DNA from: JBNJEA01 sp051745395
GTDB lineage: Bacteria; Desulfobacterota; Desulfobacteria; Desulfobacterales; Desulfosalsimonadaceae
Reading direction: 5' to 3'
Assembly (NCBI GenBank): GCA_051745395.1
Contig: JBNJEA010000039.1
Span: 1-24,343, forward strand
DNA: 24,343 nt
Part shown: in pieces, positions 14,573 to 21,645 of the stretch
Layout of the letters: every line of letters begins with the position of its first letter
Position numbering within the stretch: position 1 is the stretch's first letter
Made by a program: the position numbers and the translations under genes
Notes under the pieces: generated by a model
The model's database searches: none
What the model was told of the DNA's origin: nothing
Seen by the model: only the letters and a program-made list of their open reading frames with translations

Positions 14573-15820
14573 ATGCCGCAATCAATCCACCACATTTTGA
14601 TGGAAAAAGGCGTGATTCTTCCGTGCCCGCAAAGCGTGGAAATCGGCGATACCGTAAACCCGGATCAAATTGCCGCCGGGGCGACCCTCCACGCCGGCAG
14701 CAAAATATACGGGGCCGATACCGTGATCTGCGCCGGCGCAGTGATTGGCTACGAAGCGCCGGCAACGGTGCAGGACTGCTGCGTGGGACCGGATGCGGCC
14801 CTCAAGGGCGGCTTTTTTAAAAGGGCCGTTTTTTTAAAGGGCGCCGAAGCCGGCTCCGGCGCCCAGGTGCGCGAAGGCACCATATTTGAGGAATATGCCG
14901 GCGCCGCCCATAGTGTAGGGGTCAAGCAGACGATTTTGTTTCCCTTCGTCACCCTGGGCAGCCTGATCAACTTCTGTGACTGCCTGATGGCCGGCGGCAC
15001 CCACGCCAAAAATCACAGCGAAGTCGGCAGCGCCTACATCCATTTCAATTTCACCCCCCAGCAGGACAAGGCCACCGCCTCCTTGATCGGCGATGTGGCC
15101 AGCGGTGTGATGATAAACCAGGCCCCGATTTTTCTGGGCGGGCAGGGCGGTCTGGTGGGTCCGTGCCGGCTGGCCTACGGCACCGTCATCGCCGCCGGCA
15201 CGGTGCACCGCAAGGATGAAACCCGCCCCGGCCGCCTGATTTTCGGCGGCCCGACAAAACCAGGCAACGTTGCCTTTGCTCCGGCCATGTACCGCAACGT
15301 CAAGCGCGTGGTCTACAACAACCTGTATTACATCGCCAATCTCATCGCCCTGCGGCAGTGGTATCTCCATGTCCGCTCCCGTTTTATCTCCGAGGCCATG
15401 CCGCAGGCTTTGTATGATGGTTTACAAAAAACCCTTTCCGCCGGCATTGCAGAACGTCTCAGGCAGATGCGCACTTTTTCGGAAAAAATGCCGGAATCGG
15501 CCCGGGTCTATCAAGAAACCGCCGGGGAAAAGGCCTCGCAACCGCTGCTGAACCAGAAAAATCAGCTGTATCAAAAGTGGCCGGAACTGGAATCGCGCAT
15601 TCATGCCGATGCCGGCGCGGCGGATTTCGATGCCGATGGCCGCGGGCGGTTTCTGACACCGCTTCAGAGCGCTATTGATTCCCGCGGCCAAACCGACTAT
15701 ATAGCAGTCATTCAATCACTGGACCGCCAGACGGCGGATACGGGCACGGCCTGGCTGCAAAACATCGTTAACGAACGGATGAATGGCTGGCTGGATCTGT
15801 TACCCGCTTTTTCCGGTTAA
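14573..15820 (+). CDS. GlmU-like left-handed beta-helix protein without a pyrophosphorylase domain
   Basis: The ATG at 14573 follows ACAGGAGAC and gives 415 residues; the frame is open 49 codons further upstream but with no start support. Residues 20-230 are hexapeptide-type repeats ([LIV]-G-x4), for example VEIGDT, AAGATL, HAGSKI, SLIGDVASGVMIN and GTVIAAGTVHRKD. The stretch GTHAKNHSEVGSAYIHFNF (142-160) through LIGD (171-174) lines up by eye with the GlmU acetyltransferase blocks NHLTYIGD and CNYDG...IGD, so H148 may match the GlmU catalytic histidine. No N-terminal uridylyltransferase domain (LAAGxGTRM) is present. Residues 231-415 are mainly helical and unfamiliar. It lies 35 bases before glmM in the same direction, suggesting amino-sugar or UDP-GlcNAc metabolism. 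The activity is unproven. Confidence 0.8.
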   Translation: MPQSIHHILMEKGVILPCPQSVEIGDTVNPDQIAAGATLHAGSKIYGADTVICAGAVIGYEAPATVQDCCVGPDAALKGGFFKRAVFLKGAEAGSGAQVREGTIFEEYAGAAHSVGVKQTILFPFVTLGSLINFCDCLMAGGTHAKNHSEVGSAYIHFNFTPQQDKATASLIGDVASGVMINQAPIFLGGQGGLVGPCRLAYGTVIAAGTVHRKDETRPGRLIFGGPTKPGNVAFAPAMYRNVKRVVYNNLYYIANLIALRQWYLHVRSRFISEAMPQALYDGLQKTLSAGIAERLRQMRTFSEKMPESARVYQETAGEKASQPLLNQKNQLYQKWPELESRIHADAGAADFDADGRGRFLTPLQSAIDSRGQTDYIAVIQSLDRQTADTGTAWLQNIVNERMNGWLDLLPAFSG

Positions 15821-15855
15821 TCGAAAACACCGCCAAATCCTGGGAGACATTATCA

Positions 15856-17214
15856 ATGGGTTCACTTTTCGGCACGGACGGCATCCGGGGGGTTGCCAAC
15901 ACCGATCCGATCACCCCCGAAGTGGCCGTCCAAGTGGGGCGGGCCGTGGCAACCGTTTTGCGGAAAAACCACCGGGCCCGGATCGTCATCGGCAAGGACA
16001 CGCGCCTGTCCGGCGACATGATCGTCACAGCACTGGCATCGGGCATTTGTTCAGTGGGCGGGGCGGTGGACATGGCCGGTGTCCTGCCGACGGCCGGTGT
16101 GGGGTTTTTAACCGCAGCCGACGGCTGTGATGCCGGCATCGTGGTTTCCGCATCCCACAACCCATTTTATGACAACGGCATCAAGGTTTTCGACAACAAG
16201 GGCTTTAAACTGTCCATGGCGGTGGAAGCCGAAATTGAAGCCAATATTTTGGCCGGCTGCCGGGATATTGCACCGGCGGGCCACGGCGAAATCGGCACCA
16301 CCTCGCCATCGGCGGACCCGCATCACCGATACGCCCAGTTTCTGGTATCGGCCGCCCTGGCGGATACCGATTTTGCCGGATTCAATATTGTACTGGACTG
16401 CGCCAACGGCGCCACCCATGCAGTGGCCCCGCTGGTGTTTTCCAAGCTGGGCGCCAACGTGACCACCTTATTCGATCAGCCCGACGGCATCAACATCAAC
16501 GACAACTGCGGCTCCCAGCATATCGAGACCCTGCGGCAGACCGTGGTGGAAAGCCGGGCCGATATGGGCCTGGCTTTTGACGGCGACGGCGACCGTTTAA
16601 TCGCCGTGGATGAAACCGGCCGGGCCGTCACCGGTGATCAGATCCTGGCCATCTGCGCCAAACACATGAAAGACAACAACAAGCTGGCCCACAACATAGT
16701 GGTCAGCACGGTGATGAGCAACGTGGGGCTGCGCAATGCGCTTAAGGAAATGGACATCGATCACGTCATCACCGATGTGGGCGACCGGTACGTGCTGGCG
16801 CAGATGATCGAAAGCGGGGCGGTCATCGGGGGCGAGGATTCCGGGCACATGATATTTCTGGATCATCACAGCTCCGGCGACGGCATTTTAACGGCCATCC
16901 GGCTGATGGAAACCGTCCGCCAGACACAGCGGCCGCTTTCGGACCTGGCCGGGATCATGAAAATCTATCCGCAGATCCTGAAAAACGTAAAAATCCAGGA
17001 AAAAACCGATATTTATCAAATCCCTGAAATCGCCGGTACCATCCGGGACGTGGAACAGCATCTCAACGGGCAGGGAAGGGTGCTGGTCCGGTATTCGGGC
17101 ACGCAGCCGCTTTGCCGGGTCATGGTGGAAGGCCCGGACAAAGCGGCCACCGAGCAATACTGCCAGCGGATCGTGGATGTGATTGAATCCAAAATCGGCG
17201 GAAACCTGAATTGA
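15856..17214 (+). CDS. glmM: Phosphoglucosamine mutase
   Basis: Converts glucosamine-6-phosphate to glucosamine-1-phosphate for UDP-GlcNAc, hence peptidoglycan and LPS. 452 residues, the GlmM size. The N-terminus is GSLFGTDGIRGVAN (2-15). The catalytic phosphoserine is S100 in VVSASHNPFYDNGIK (97-110). The metal loop is AFDGDGDR (240-247) with D242, D244 and D246. The sugar loop is GGEDSGHMIF, and the phosphate site is VRYSGTQPLCRVMVEG near the C-terminus, where GlmM usually has RxSGTEP; here it reads YSGTQ. GKDTRLSG (46-53) is typical. GGGAGA precedes the ATG by eight bases. It is co-directional with the beta-helix gene and convergent with the yccA-like gene after an 18-base gap. Another phosphohexomutase specificity is less likely. 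Confidence 0.92.
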   Translation: MGSLFGTDGIRGVANTDPITPEVAVQVGRAVATVLRKNHRARIVIGKDTRLSGDMIVTALASGICSVGGAVDMAGVLPTAGVGFLTAADGCDAGIVVSASHNPFYDNGIKVFDNKGFKLSMAVEAEIEANILAGCRDIAPAGHGEIGTTSPSADPHHRYAQFLVSAALADTDFAGFNIVLDCANGATHAVAPLVFSKLGANVTTLFDQPDGININDNCGSQHIETLRQTVVESRADMGLAFDGDGDRLIAVDETGRAVTGDQILAICAKHMKDNNKLAHNIVVSTVMSNVGLRNALKEMDIDHVITDVGDRYVLAQMIESGAVIGGEDSGHMIFLDHHSSGDGILTAIRLMETVRQTQRPLSDLAGIMKIYPQILKNVKIQEKTDIYQIPEIAGTIRDVEQHLNGQGRVLVRYSGTQPLCRVMVEGPDKAATEQYCQRIVDVIESKIGGNLN

Positions 17215-17232
17215 TCGATTTTCAAGCCGGAA

Positions 17233-17943
17233 CTATTTCTGCTGCCCCAGTATATGCAGCAGCATAATAAAGAGGTTGATAAAATCCAGATATAACGACA
17301 GGGCGCCCATAATGGCGCCTTTGCGCACGACACCGGCTTCAATGTCTGCGGGCTGGGTCAGGGCCATGTTTTTGAGCTTCTGGGTATCATAGGCGGTCAG
17401 GCCCACGAAAACAAACACGCCGATGTAGCTGATGATCATGGCCATTGCCGAACTCCGGATAAACATATTGACCACAGAGGCAATGACAATGCCAATCAAG
17501 CCCATGAACAAAAAGCCGCCCAGCGAGGTCAGATCCCGCTTGGTGGTCATGCCGTAGATGCTGCACGCCACAAAGGTGGCCGCACAGATGAAAAACACCG
17601 AGGCAATGGATGTGCTGGTATAAGCCAGAAATATAAAGGAAAGCGTTACGCCGTTTAACGCGGCATACAAAACAAACAGGCCGGTGGCCGTCGAGGCCTG
17701 CAGCTTTTGAATCCGGGCACTCAAGTAAAAGACCATGCCGAGTTCGGCGATAATGAGGCCGAAAAAAATCATCTGATTGCCGAATACCAGGCTGCGCATC
17801 GTCGGGTTATGGGCCGTAAAAAAGGCCACCACACCGGTTAACGCCAGGCCGATGGCCATCCAGTTGTAGACGCTGCGGATAAAACTGTTGACAAGTACCT
17901 GGGACTGGGACGTCTGCCTTGCCGTGGAAATGTTTTCTGCCAT
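17233..17943 (-). CDS. Bax inhibitor-1 / YccA family membrane protein
   Basis: 236 residues and seven hydrophobic segments between about residue 24 and the C-terminus, after a polar N-terminus of some 20 residues. Family features include SFIRSVYNWMAIGLALTG at the first helix, YGMTTKRDLTSLGGFLFMGLIG in the middle, FVGLTAYDTQKLK in the sixth helix region with the conserved aspartate, and ALSLYLDFINLFIMLLHILG at the end. Relatives include E. coli YccA, which interacts with the FtsH protease, and YbhL; the group is linked to calcium leak (BsYetJ). GGGGAGG five bases before the ATG supports the start. A single gene. Confidence 0.95.
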   Translation of the reverse strand: MAENISTARQTSQSQVLVNSFIRSVYNWMAIGLALTGVVAFFTAHNPTMRSLVFGNQMIFFGLIIAELGMVFYLSARIQKLQASTATGLFVLYAALNGVTLSFIFLAYTSTSIASVFFICAATFVACSIYGMTTKRDLTSLGGFLFMGLIGIVIASVVNMFIRSSAMAMIISYIGVFVFVGLTAYDTQKLKNMALTQPADIEAGVVRKGAIMGALSLYLDFINLFIMLLHILGQQK

Positions 17944-18151
17944 TCAATCCTCCCCGATTTGCATGATATAAGGTGAAGTTTTTAAAAACCGTTACGACAG
18001 ACTTGACTTTGCAATTTTGAAACCAGTATGAAAATAACACATCGCCCTTGTTTTTCAAGACTGTTTGACACAAACCCCGATACGGAATGCACTGAAAGGC
18101 GGAAAATACGGTGAGCTGTCGATCACCGCCCGATTACCGCAGGTTTTTATC

Positions 18152-18409
18152 ATGAAAAAAAAGGAATTGTACCAGCAGTTAATCGATACCGCGGCCAAAC
18201 TCGGCATTACCGTATCCGAACAAAATTTCCGCGCCACCAACATCCGGGCCAAAAGCGGGTTGTGCCACATCAAAGGCGAACCGGTATTTATCATGGACAA
18301 ACACTTACCGGTCGGCGAAAAAGCAGAGACCCTTGCAGCCTGCCTCCGCACCATGAAAACCGACGAAATCTACATCATGCCCGCCGTGCGCAAATACATC
18401 GAACCATAA
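18152..18409 (+). CDS. Small conserved-looking protein of unknown function
   Basis: The ATG at 18152 gives 85 residues starting MKKKELYQQLIDTAAKLGI; the frame is open 29 codons further upstream, but that part looks like leader sequence. The ribosome site is weak (AGG before a T-rich stretch). The protein is soluble and basic. It has a helical first third, then KSGLCHIKGEPVFIMDKHLPVGEK, a strand-rich centre, and ends with DEIYIMPAVRKYIEP. I have the impression of a widespread family of short hypotheticals with SGLC and PAVR motifs, but I cannot name it and no function is known to me. The reading frame is clearly protein-like, and the repeats begin just after the stop codon. Confidence 0.75.
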   Translation: MKKKELYQQLIDTAAKLGITVSEQNFRATNIRAKSGLCHIKGEPVFIMDKHLPVGEKAETLAACLRTMKTDEIYIMPAVRKYIEP

Positions 18410-18444
18410 GCAACGTCCTGTCACTTCAGGTTCAAGTAACTTCA

Positions 18445-18493
18445 GGTTTAGGGTTTGAGGTGTAAGGTGTGAGGTTTGAGGTGTAAGGTGAAA
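18445..18493 (+). repeat. Heptanucleotide tandem repeat, seven units
   Basis: Seven consecutive 7-mers: GGTTTAG, GGTTTGA, GGTGTAA, GGTGTGA, GGTTTGA, GGTGTAA, GGTGAAA. An 18-base block (GGTTTGAGGTGTAAGGTG) occurs twice, 21 bases apart, meaning three heptads. It lies just downstream of the small hypothetical gene. Confidence 0.85.
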
Positions 18494-18526
18494 AAACCTC
18501 AGTGCCTTTCCTCCCTTTATTTTTAA

Positions 18527-18574
18527 TTTTCGCGCTAAGCCGTCCATTGCGCTCTTGGCGGCTTTGCGCGAAAA
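18527..18574. repeat. Inverted repeat with 16-base arms
   Basis: TTTTCGCGCTAAGCCG (18527-18542) and CGGCTTTGCGCGAAAA (18559-18574) are inverted repeats matching at 15 of 16 positions with a 16-base loop. No T-run follows on either strand, so it does not look like a simple terminator. It may be an interspersed palindromic unit. Confidence 0.75.
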
Positions 18575-18881
18575 GGCAGTGGCTGTTTCTGGAACAAATC
18601 GAATAACCAAGAACTTTTAAAACACGTACAAAACCGTGTCAATAATATCCAATGTATGCCGGAAGAGAATTCTGCCCGCCTGCGGCCAAACTCCCGGATT
18701 GAGCGACCTTAACTAAAAGTTTACATAATATTTCTTATCAGACGTTATAAAAAAACTGGAATCCGATTGGACAACCCAATTTCGGAATTCGGTTATCCGA
18801 AATATTCCGGTTAGAGACTCTGTGTGCTGAATATAGGCGTTATGAACCAACGCGAATTAACACAAAAAGCGATTTGTTACG

Positions 18882-18941
18882 TCTGTCATGCCTGCGGACT
18901 TGTCCCGGAGCCTTTCGGGACAAGTCCGCGGGTATGACAGA
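18882..18941. repeat. 60-bp palindrome with 26-base arms
   Basis: Arms 18882-18907 and 18916-18941 match in 24 of 26 positions as inverted repeats around an 8-base loop (GAGCCTTT). The core is GCGGACTTGTCCCG paired with CGGGACAAGTCCGC. It resembles REP-type extragenic palindromes in size and position between genes. Confidence 0.85.
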
Positions 18942-19013
18942 AGATGCGATATCTTTTTTGGAAAACGCTTTTTGCCGATTTGGGATTGAACGCGTTTCCC
19001 AAGTATGCTAGCT

Positions 19014-19041
19014 TTGACCTTTTACCAAACCCCAATAATAT
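19014..19041 (+). promoter_or_regulatory. Possible promoter for the xseA-tlyA operon
   Basis: TTGACC (19014-19019), a 16-base spacer and TAATAT (19036-19041); TATGAT at 19039-19044 is an alternative -10. The xseA start lies about 30 bases downstream. Confidence 0.4.
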
Positions 19042-19071
19042 GATCCGGCAAACAGACGCCGCATAATCGCC

Positions 19072-20439
19072 ATGCACAACCCGCATCCCACGGCCGAACG
19101 CAAAATATTTACGGTTTCCGAGCTGACGTCCGATATTAAAGCGCTGCTTGAAGAAGCGTTTCCATTTATCTGGATTTCCGGTGAAATTTCAAATCTCAGG
19201 AAACCGGCCTCCGGCCACTGTTATTTCACGCTAAAAGACCGGGATGCCCAGATTCCGGCGGTCATGTTCAAGGGCCAGAACCGGCAGCTGACATTTTTGC
19301 CAGAAGACGGCATGACCGTCACCGGATTCGGGCGCATCAGCGTGTATTCGCCCCGCGGCGCCTACCAGATCATTCTGGAATATCTCGAACCCGCCGGCAG
19401 CGGCGCCCTGCAGGCGGCCTTTGAACAGCTCAAGAAAAAGCTCGCCGCCGAAGGCCTGTTTGCAGACGATTATAAAAAAAGGCTGCCTTTTTTACCGCGA
19501 AAAGTAGCGATTATCAGCTCGGCATCCGGGGCCGTGGTCCATGACATCATCCGGGTAATCCGCCGCCGGTATGCCAATATGCCCATTGATATTATCCCCG
19601 CAAAGGTCCAGGGCGACGGCGCGGATGTCCAAATCGTTGCCGCCATTGATCGGCTCAATCAAAAAAACGACGCAGACGTGGCCATCGTCGCCCGGGGCGG
19701 CGGCTCTTTAGAAGACATGGCCGCCTTTAATTCCGAAACCGTCGCCCGGGCGATTTTTGCATCTCAAATCCCCATCATTTCGGCCGTCGGCCACGAAACC
19801 GACTTTACCATTGCCGACTTTACGGCCGATTTAAGGGCGCCGACCCCCTCGGCTGCCGCCGAGCTGGCCGTACCGGTCAAAACCGAGGTCACCTACACGC
19901 TGCAAAACCGGACCCGCCGGCTTTACGGCTGCCTGCAGCGCCACATCGCCGACCGCCGCCGGAACCTGGAAAAACTCACCAGGCGGCTGGTCCATCCCCG
20001 GCGCCGGATTGACGACTTGAAACTCCGTCTCGATGATCAATCCACGCGCCTGTCCAATGCCTTCCGCAGCCATCTGGACAGAAAACGGGAACGATTGCAC
20101 TGGCGGACCGAACGCTTGTATGCCAATACCCCGCAAAAGCGCATTCTATCGTTGCGGGAAACCGTTGAACGCCGTCGGCGCCGCATGCAGAGCGCAATCA
20201 CGGTCGATTTGAAAAGCCGGCGCGCCCGGCTCGAGGCCTTGACCGGCCGGCTGTACGCCTTGAGCCCGCAGGCCGTACTCGACCGGGGATACAGCATCAC
20301 CCGCAGTCCTGCCGATGGCACCGTGGTCACCGACGCCGAAACGGTGAGCAGCGGACAGGAGCTTGAAATCATTTTGGCCAGAGGCGCCCTGGCCTGCCGT
20401 GTGGAAAGGAAAGATAGCGATGGCGAAAAAGACCTTTGA
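19072..20439 (+). CDS. xseA: Exodeoxyribonuclease VII large subunit
   Basis: Catalytic subunit of the single-strand-specific ExoVII, which degrades ssDNA from both ends to short oligonucleotides. 455 residues, normal size. Residues 12-110 are the N-terminal OB fold (FTVSELTSDIKALLEEAF; WISGEISNLRKPASGHCYFTLKD). The catalytic region follows with VAIISSASGAVVHDIIRVIRRR, RGGGSLEDMAAFNSE, and AVGHETDFTIADFTADLRAPTPSAAAE. Residues about 260-390 form the long arginine-rich coiled coil that carries XseB. It ends with a beta segment (LDRGYSITRS). The ATG at 19072 has a poor ribosome site, but the N-terminus fits the family. It heads a five-gene operon, and its last 20 bases overlap xseB. Confidence 0.97.
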   Translation: MHNPHPTAERKIFTVSELTSDIKALLEEAFPFIWISGEISNLRKPASGHCYFTLKDRDAQIPAVMFKGQNRQLTFLPEDGMTVTGFGRISVYSPRGAYQIILEYLEPAGSGALQAAFEQLKKKLAAEGLFADDYKKRLPFLPRKVAIISSASGAVVHDIIRVIRRRYANMPIDIIPAKVQGDGADVQIVAAIDRLNQKNDADVAIVARGGGSLEDMAAFNSETVARAIFASQIPIISAVGHETDFTIADFTADLRAPTPSAAAELAVPVKTEVTYTLQNRTRRLYGCLQRHIADRRRNLEKLTRRLVHPRRRIDDLKLRLDDQSTRLSNAFRSHLDRKRERLHWRTERLYANTPQKRILSLRETVERRRRRMQSAITVDLKSRRARLEALTGRLYALSPQAVLDRGYSITRSPADGTVVTDAETVSSGQELEIILARGALACRVERKDSDGEKDL

Positions 20440-20680
20440 AGACAGCATGAACCAGCTTGAAAAAATCGTGGAAGAGCTCGAAACCGGCGATTTGCCCCTG
20501 GAAAAGGCGCTGAAGAAATTCGAGGAAGGCATGGCCCTGTCCAAATCCTGTTTCGAAAAACTCGATGAAACCGAGAAAAAAGTCAATCTGATCATGGAAA
20601 ACCAGGACGGCTCCGTCCGGTCAACGCCTTTTGAAAACGATACCGAAACCGATGCCCCCGAAAACGCGGACGAAAAATGA
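20420..20680 (+). CDS. xseB: Exodeoxyribonuclease VII small subunit
   Basis: Small helical-hairpin subunit bound along the XseA coiled coil. The ATG at 20420 gives 86 residues starting MAKKTFEDSMNQLEKIVEELETGDLPLEKALKKFEEGM, the full family signature. GGAAAGGAAAG stands before it, inside xseA. The frame is open 19 codons further upstream, but that part only translates the end of xseA. The C-terminal 25 residues are an acidic, probably disordered tail (NDTETDAPENADEK). It overlaps xseA by 20 nt and ispA by 4 nt, consistent with coupled production of the subunits. Confidence 0.96.
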   Translation: MAKKTFEDSMNQLEKIVEELETGDLPLEKALKKFEEGMALSKSCFEKLDETEKKVNLIMENQDGSVRSTPFENDTETDAPENADEK

Positions 20681-21588
20681 CCTCTCACCTGCCGGAAAAC
20701 AATTTTGACCTGACGGCGTATTTGAAAAACAGGCGCCGACAGATCAACGACACATTGCAGCGCCTGTTGGATTGCCGGTCTGCGCCTTCCCGGTTGTGCG
20801 ACGCCATGTCCCACGCCCTGATGGACGGGGGCAAACGGCTTCGCCCAGTGCTCTGCCTGGCCGCGGCCGAAGCGGTGGGCGGCAAAATCCGGTCCGTTTT
20901 GCCGGCGGCGTGCGCCATTGAAATGATCCACACCTATTCCCTGGTCCATGATGATCTGCCGGCAATGGATGATGATGCCATGCGACGGGGCAAGCCCACC
21001 TGCCACGTCGAATTTGATGAAGCCACGGCCATCCTGGCCGGCGACGCTTTGCTGACCCGTGCGTTTGAAGTGCTGGCAACCGCCGAAATGGACGGCGTCG
21101 ATGCGGCCAACCGGCTGCGCGCCATTTCCATTGCAAGCAGCGCCGCCGGATACCGCGGCATGATCGAAGGGCAGATGCAGGACCTGGATGCCGAAGGCCG
21201 CACAATTGACATAGCGGCCTTAAAAACTTTGCATGGATTGAAAACCGGCGCCATGATCGAAGCCGCCGTGACCTGCGGGGCCGTTTTGGCCGATGCCCCG
21301 GAAAACCAGTACCGGGCCCTGAAAGCCTATGCCGCCCATATCGGCCTGGCCTTCCAGGTCACCGATGACATTTTAAACGTCGAAGGCGACCCCGCGCGCA
21401 TGGGCAAAGCCGCCGGCACGGACGCGGCCCGTGACAAATCCACCTACCCGGCCCTGATGGGTGTTGACAAGTCCCGGCAATATGCCGGGCAACTGACAAA
21501 CAAGGCATTGCAATCACTAAATGAATTTGATAATAAAGCCACGCCGCTTGCCGCCATTGCAAGCTATATCACCCATCGCAAACGATAG
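20677..21588 (+). CDS. ispA: Farnesyl/geranyl diphosphate synthase (short-chain polyprenyl synthetase)
   Basis: Condenses isopentenyl diphosphate with dimethylallyl and geranyl diphosphate to make C15 (or C20) prenyl diphosphate. 303 residues, typical of IspA. The first aspartate-rich motif is DDLPAMDDD (92-100, with the two-residue insertion characteristic of bacterial FPP synthases) and the second is DDILN (230-234). GGKRLRP (51-57) binds IPP, and AFQVTDD (225-231) and KSTYPAL are present. The ATGA overlap with xseB is the ribosome-coupled start. Chain length is not certain from sequence; the residues before the first motif (THYSLV-like, here HTYSLVHDD) suit C15. Confidence 0.94.
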   Translation: MTSHLPENNFDLTAYLKNRRRQINDTLQRLLDCRSAPSRLCDAMSHALMDGGKRLRPVLCLAAAEAVGGKIRSVLPAACAIEMIHTYSLVHDDLPAMDDDAMRRGKPTCHVEFDEATAILAGDALLTRAFEVLATAEMDGVDAANRLRAISIASSAAGYRGMIEGQMQDLDAEGRTIDIAALKTLHGLKTGAMIEAAVTCGAVLADAPENQYRALKAYAAHIGLAFQVTDDILNVEGDPARMGKAAGTDAARDKSTYPALMGVDKSRQYAGQLTNKALQSLNEFDNKATPLAAIASYITHRKR

Positions 21589-21645
21589 CCGTGAAATGCT
21601 GAACGAACCATTGATTCCGGGGACATCAAAAGGAGATACCCGATA

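Larger units (their letters stand above)
18410..19071. other. 662-bp intergenic region rich in repeats, no protein gene seen
   Basis: It holds, in order, a direct repeat ACTTCAGGTT (18423-18432 and 18439-18448), a heptanucleotide tandem array, an inverted repeat at 18527-18574, about 300 bases of unstructured AT-rich sequence with small hairpins (such as ATTGG-acaac-CCAAT), a 60-bp palindrome at 18882-18941, and a possible xseA promoter. The open frames across it are translations of repeats and look spurious. Confidence 0.75.

Noticed and set aside
18445..18493. The heptad repeats as a CRISPR array.
   Set aside because: The units are only 7 bases, contiguous and without spacers, and no cas genes are present.
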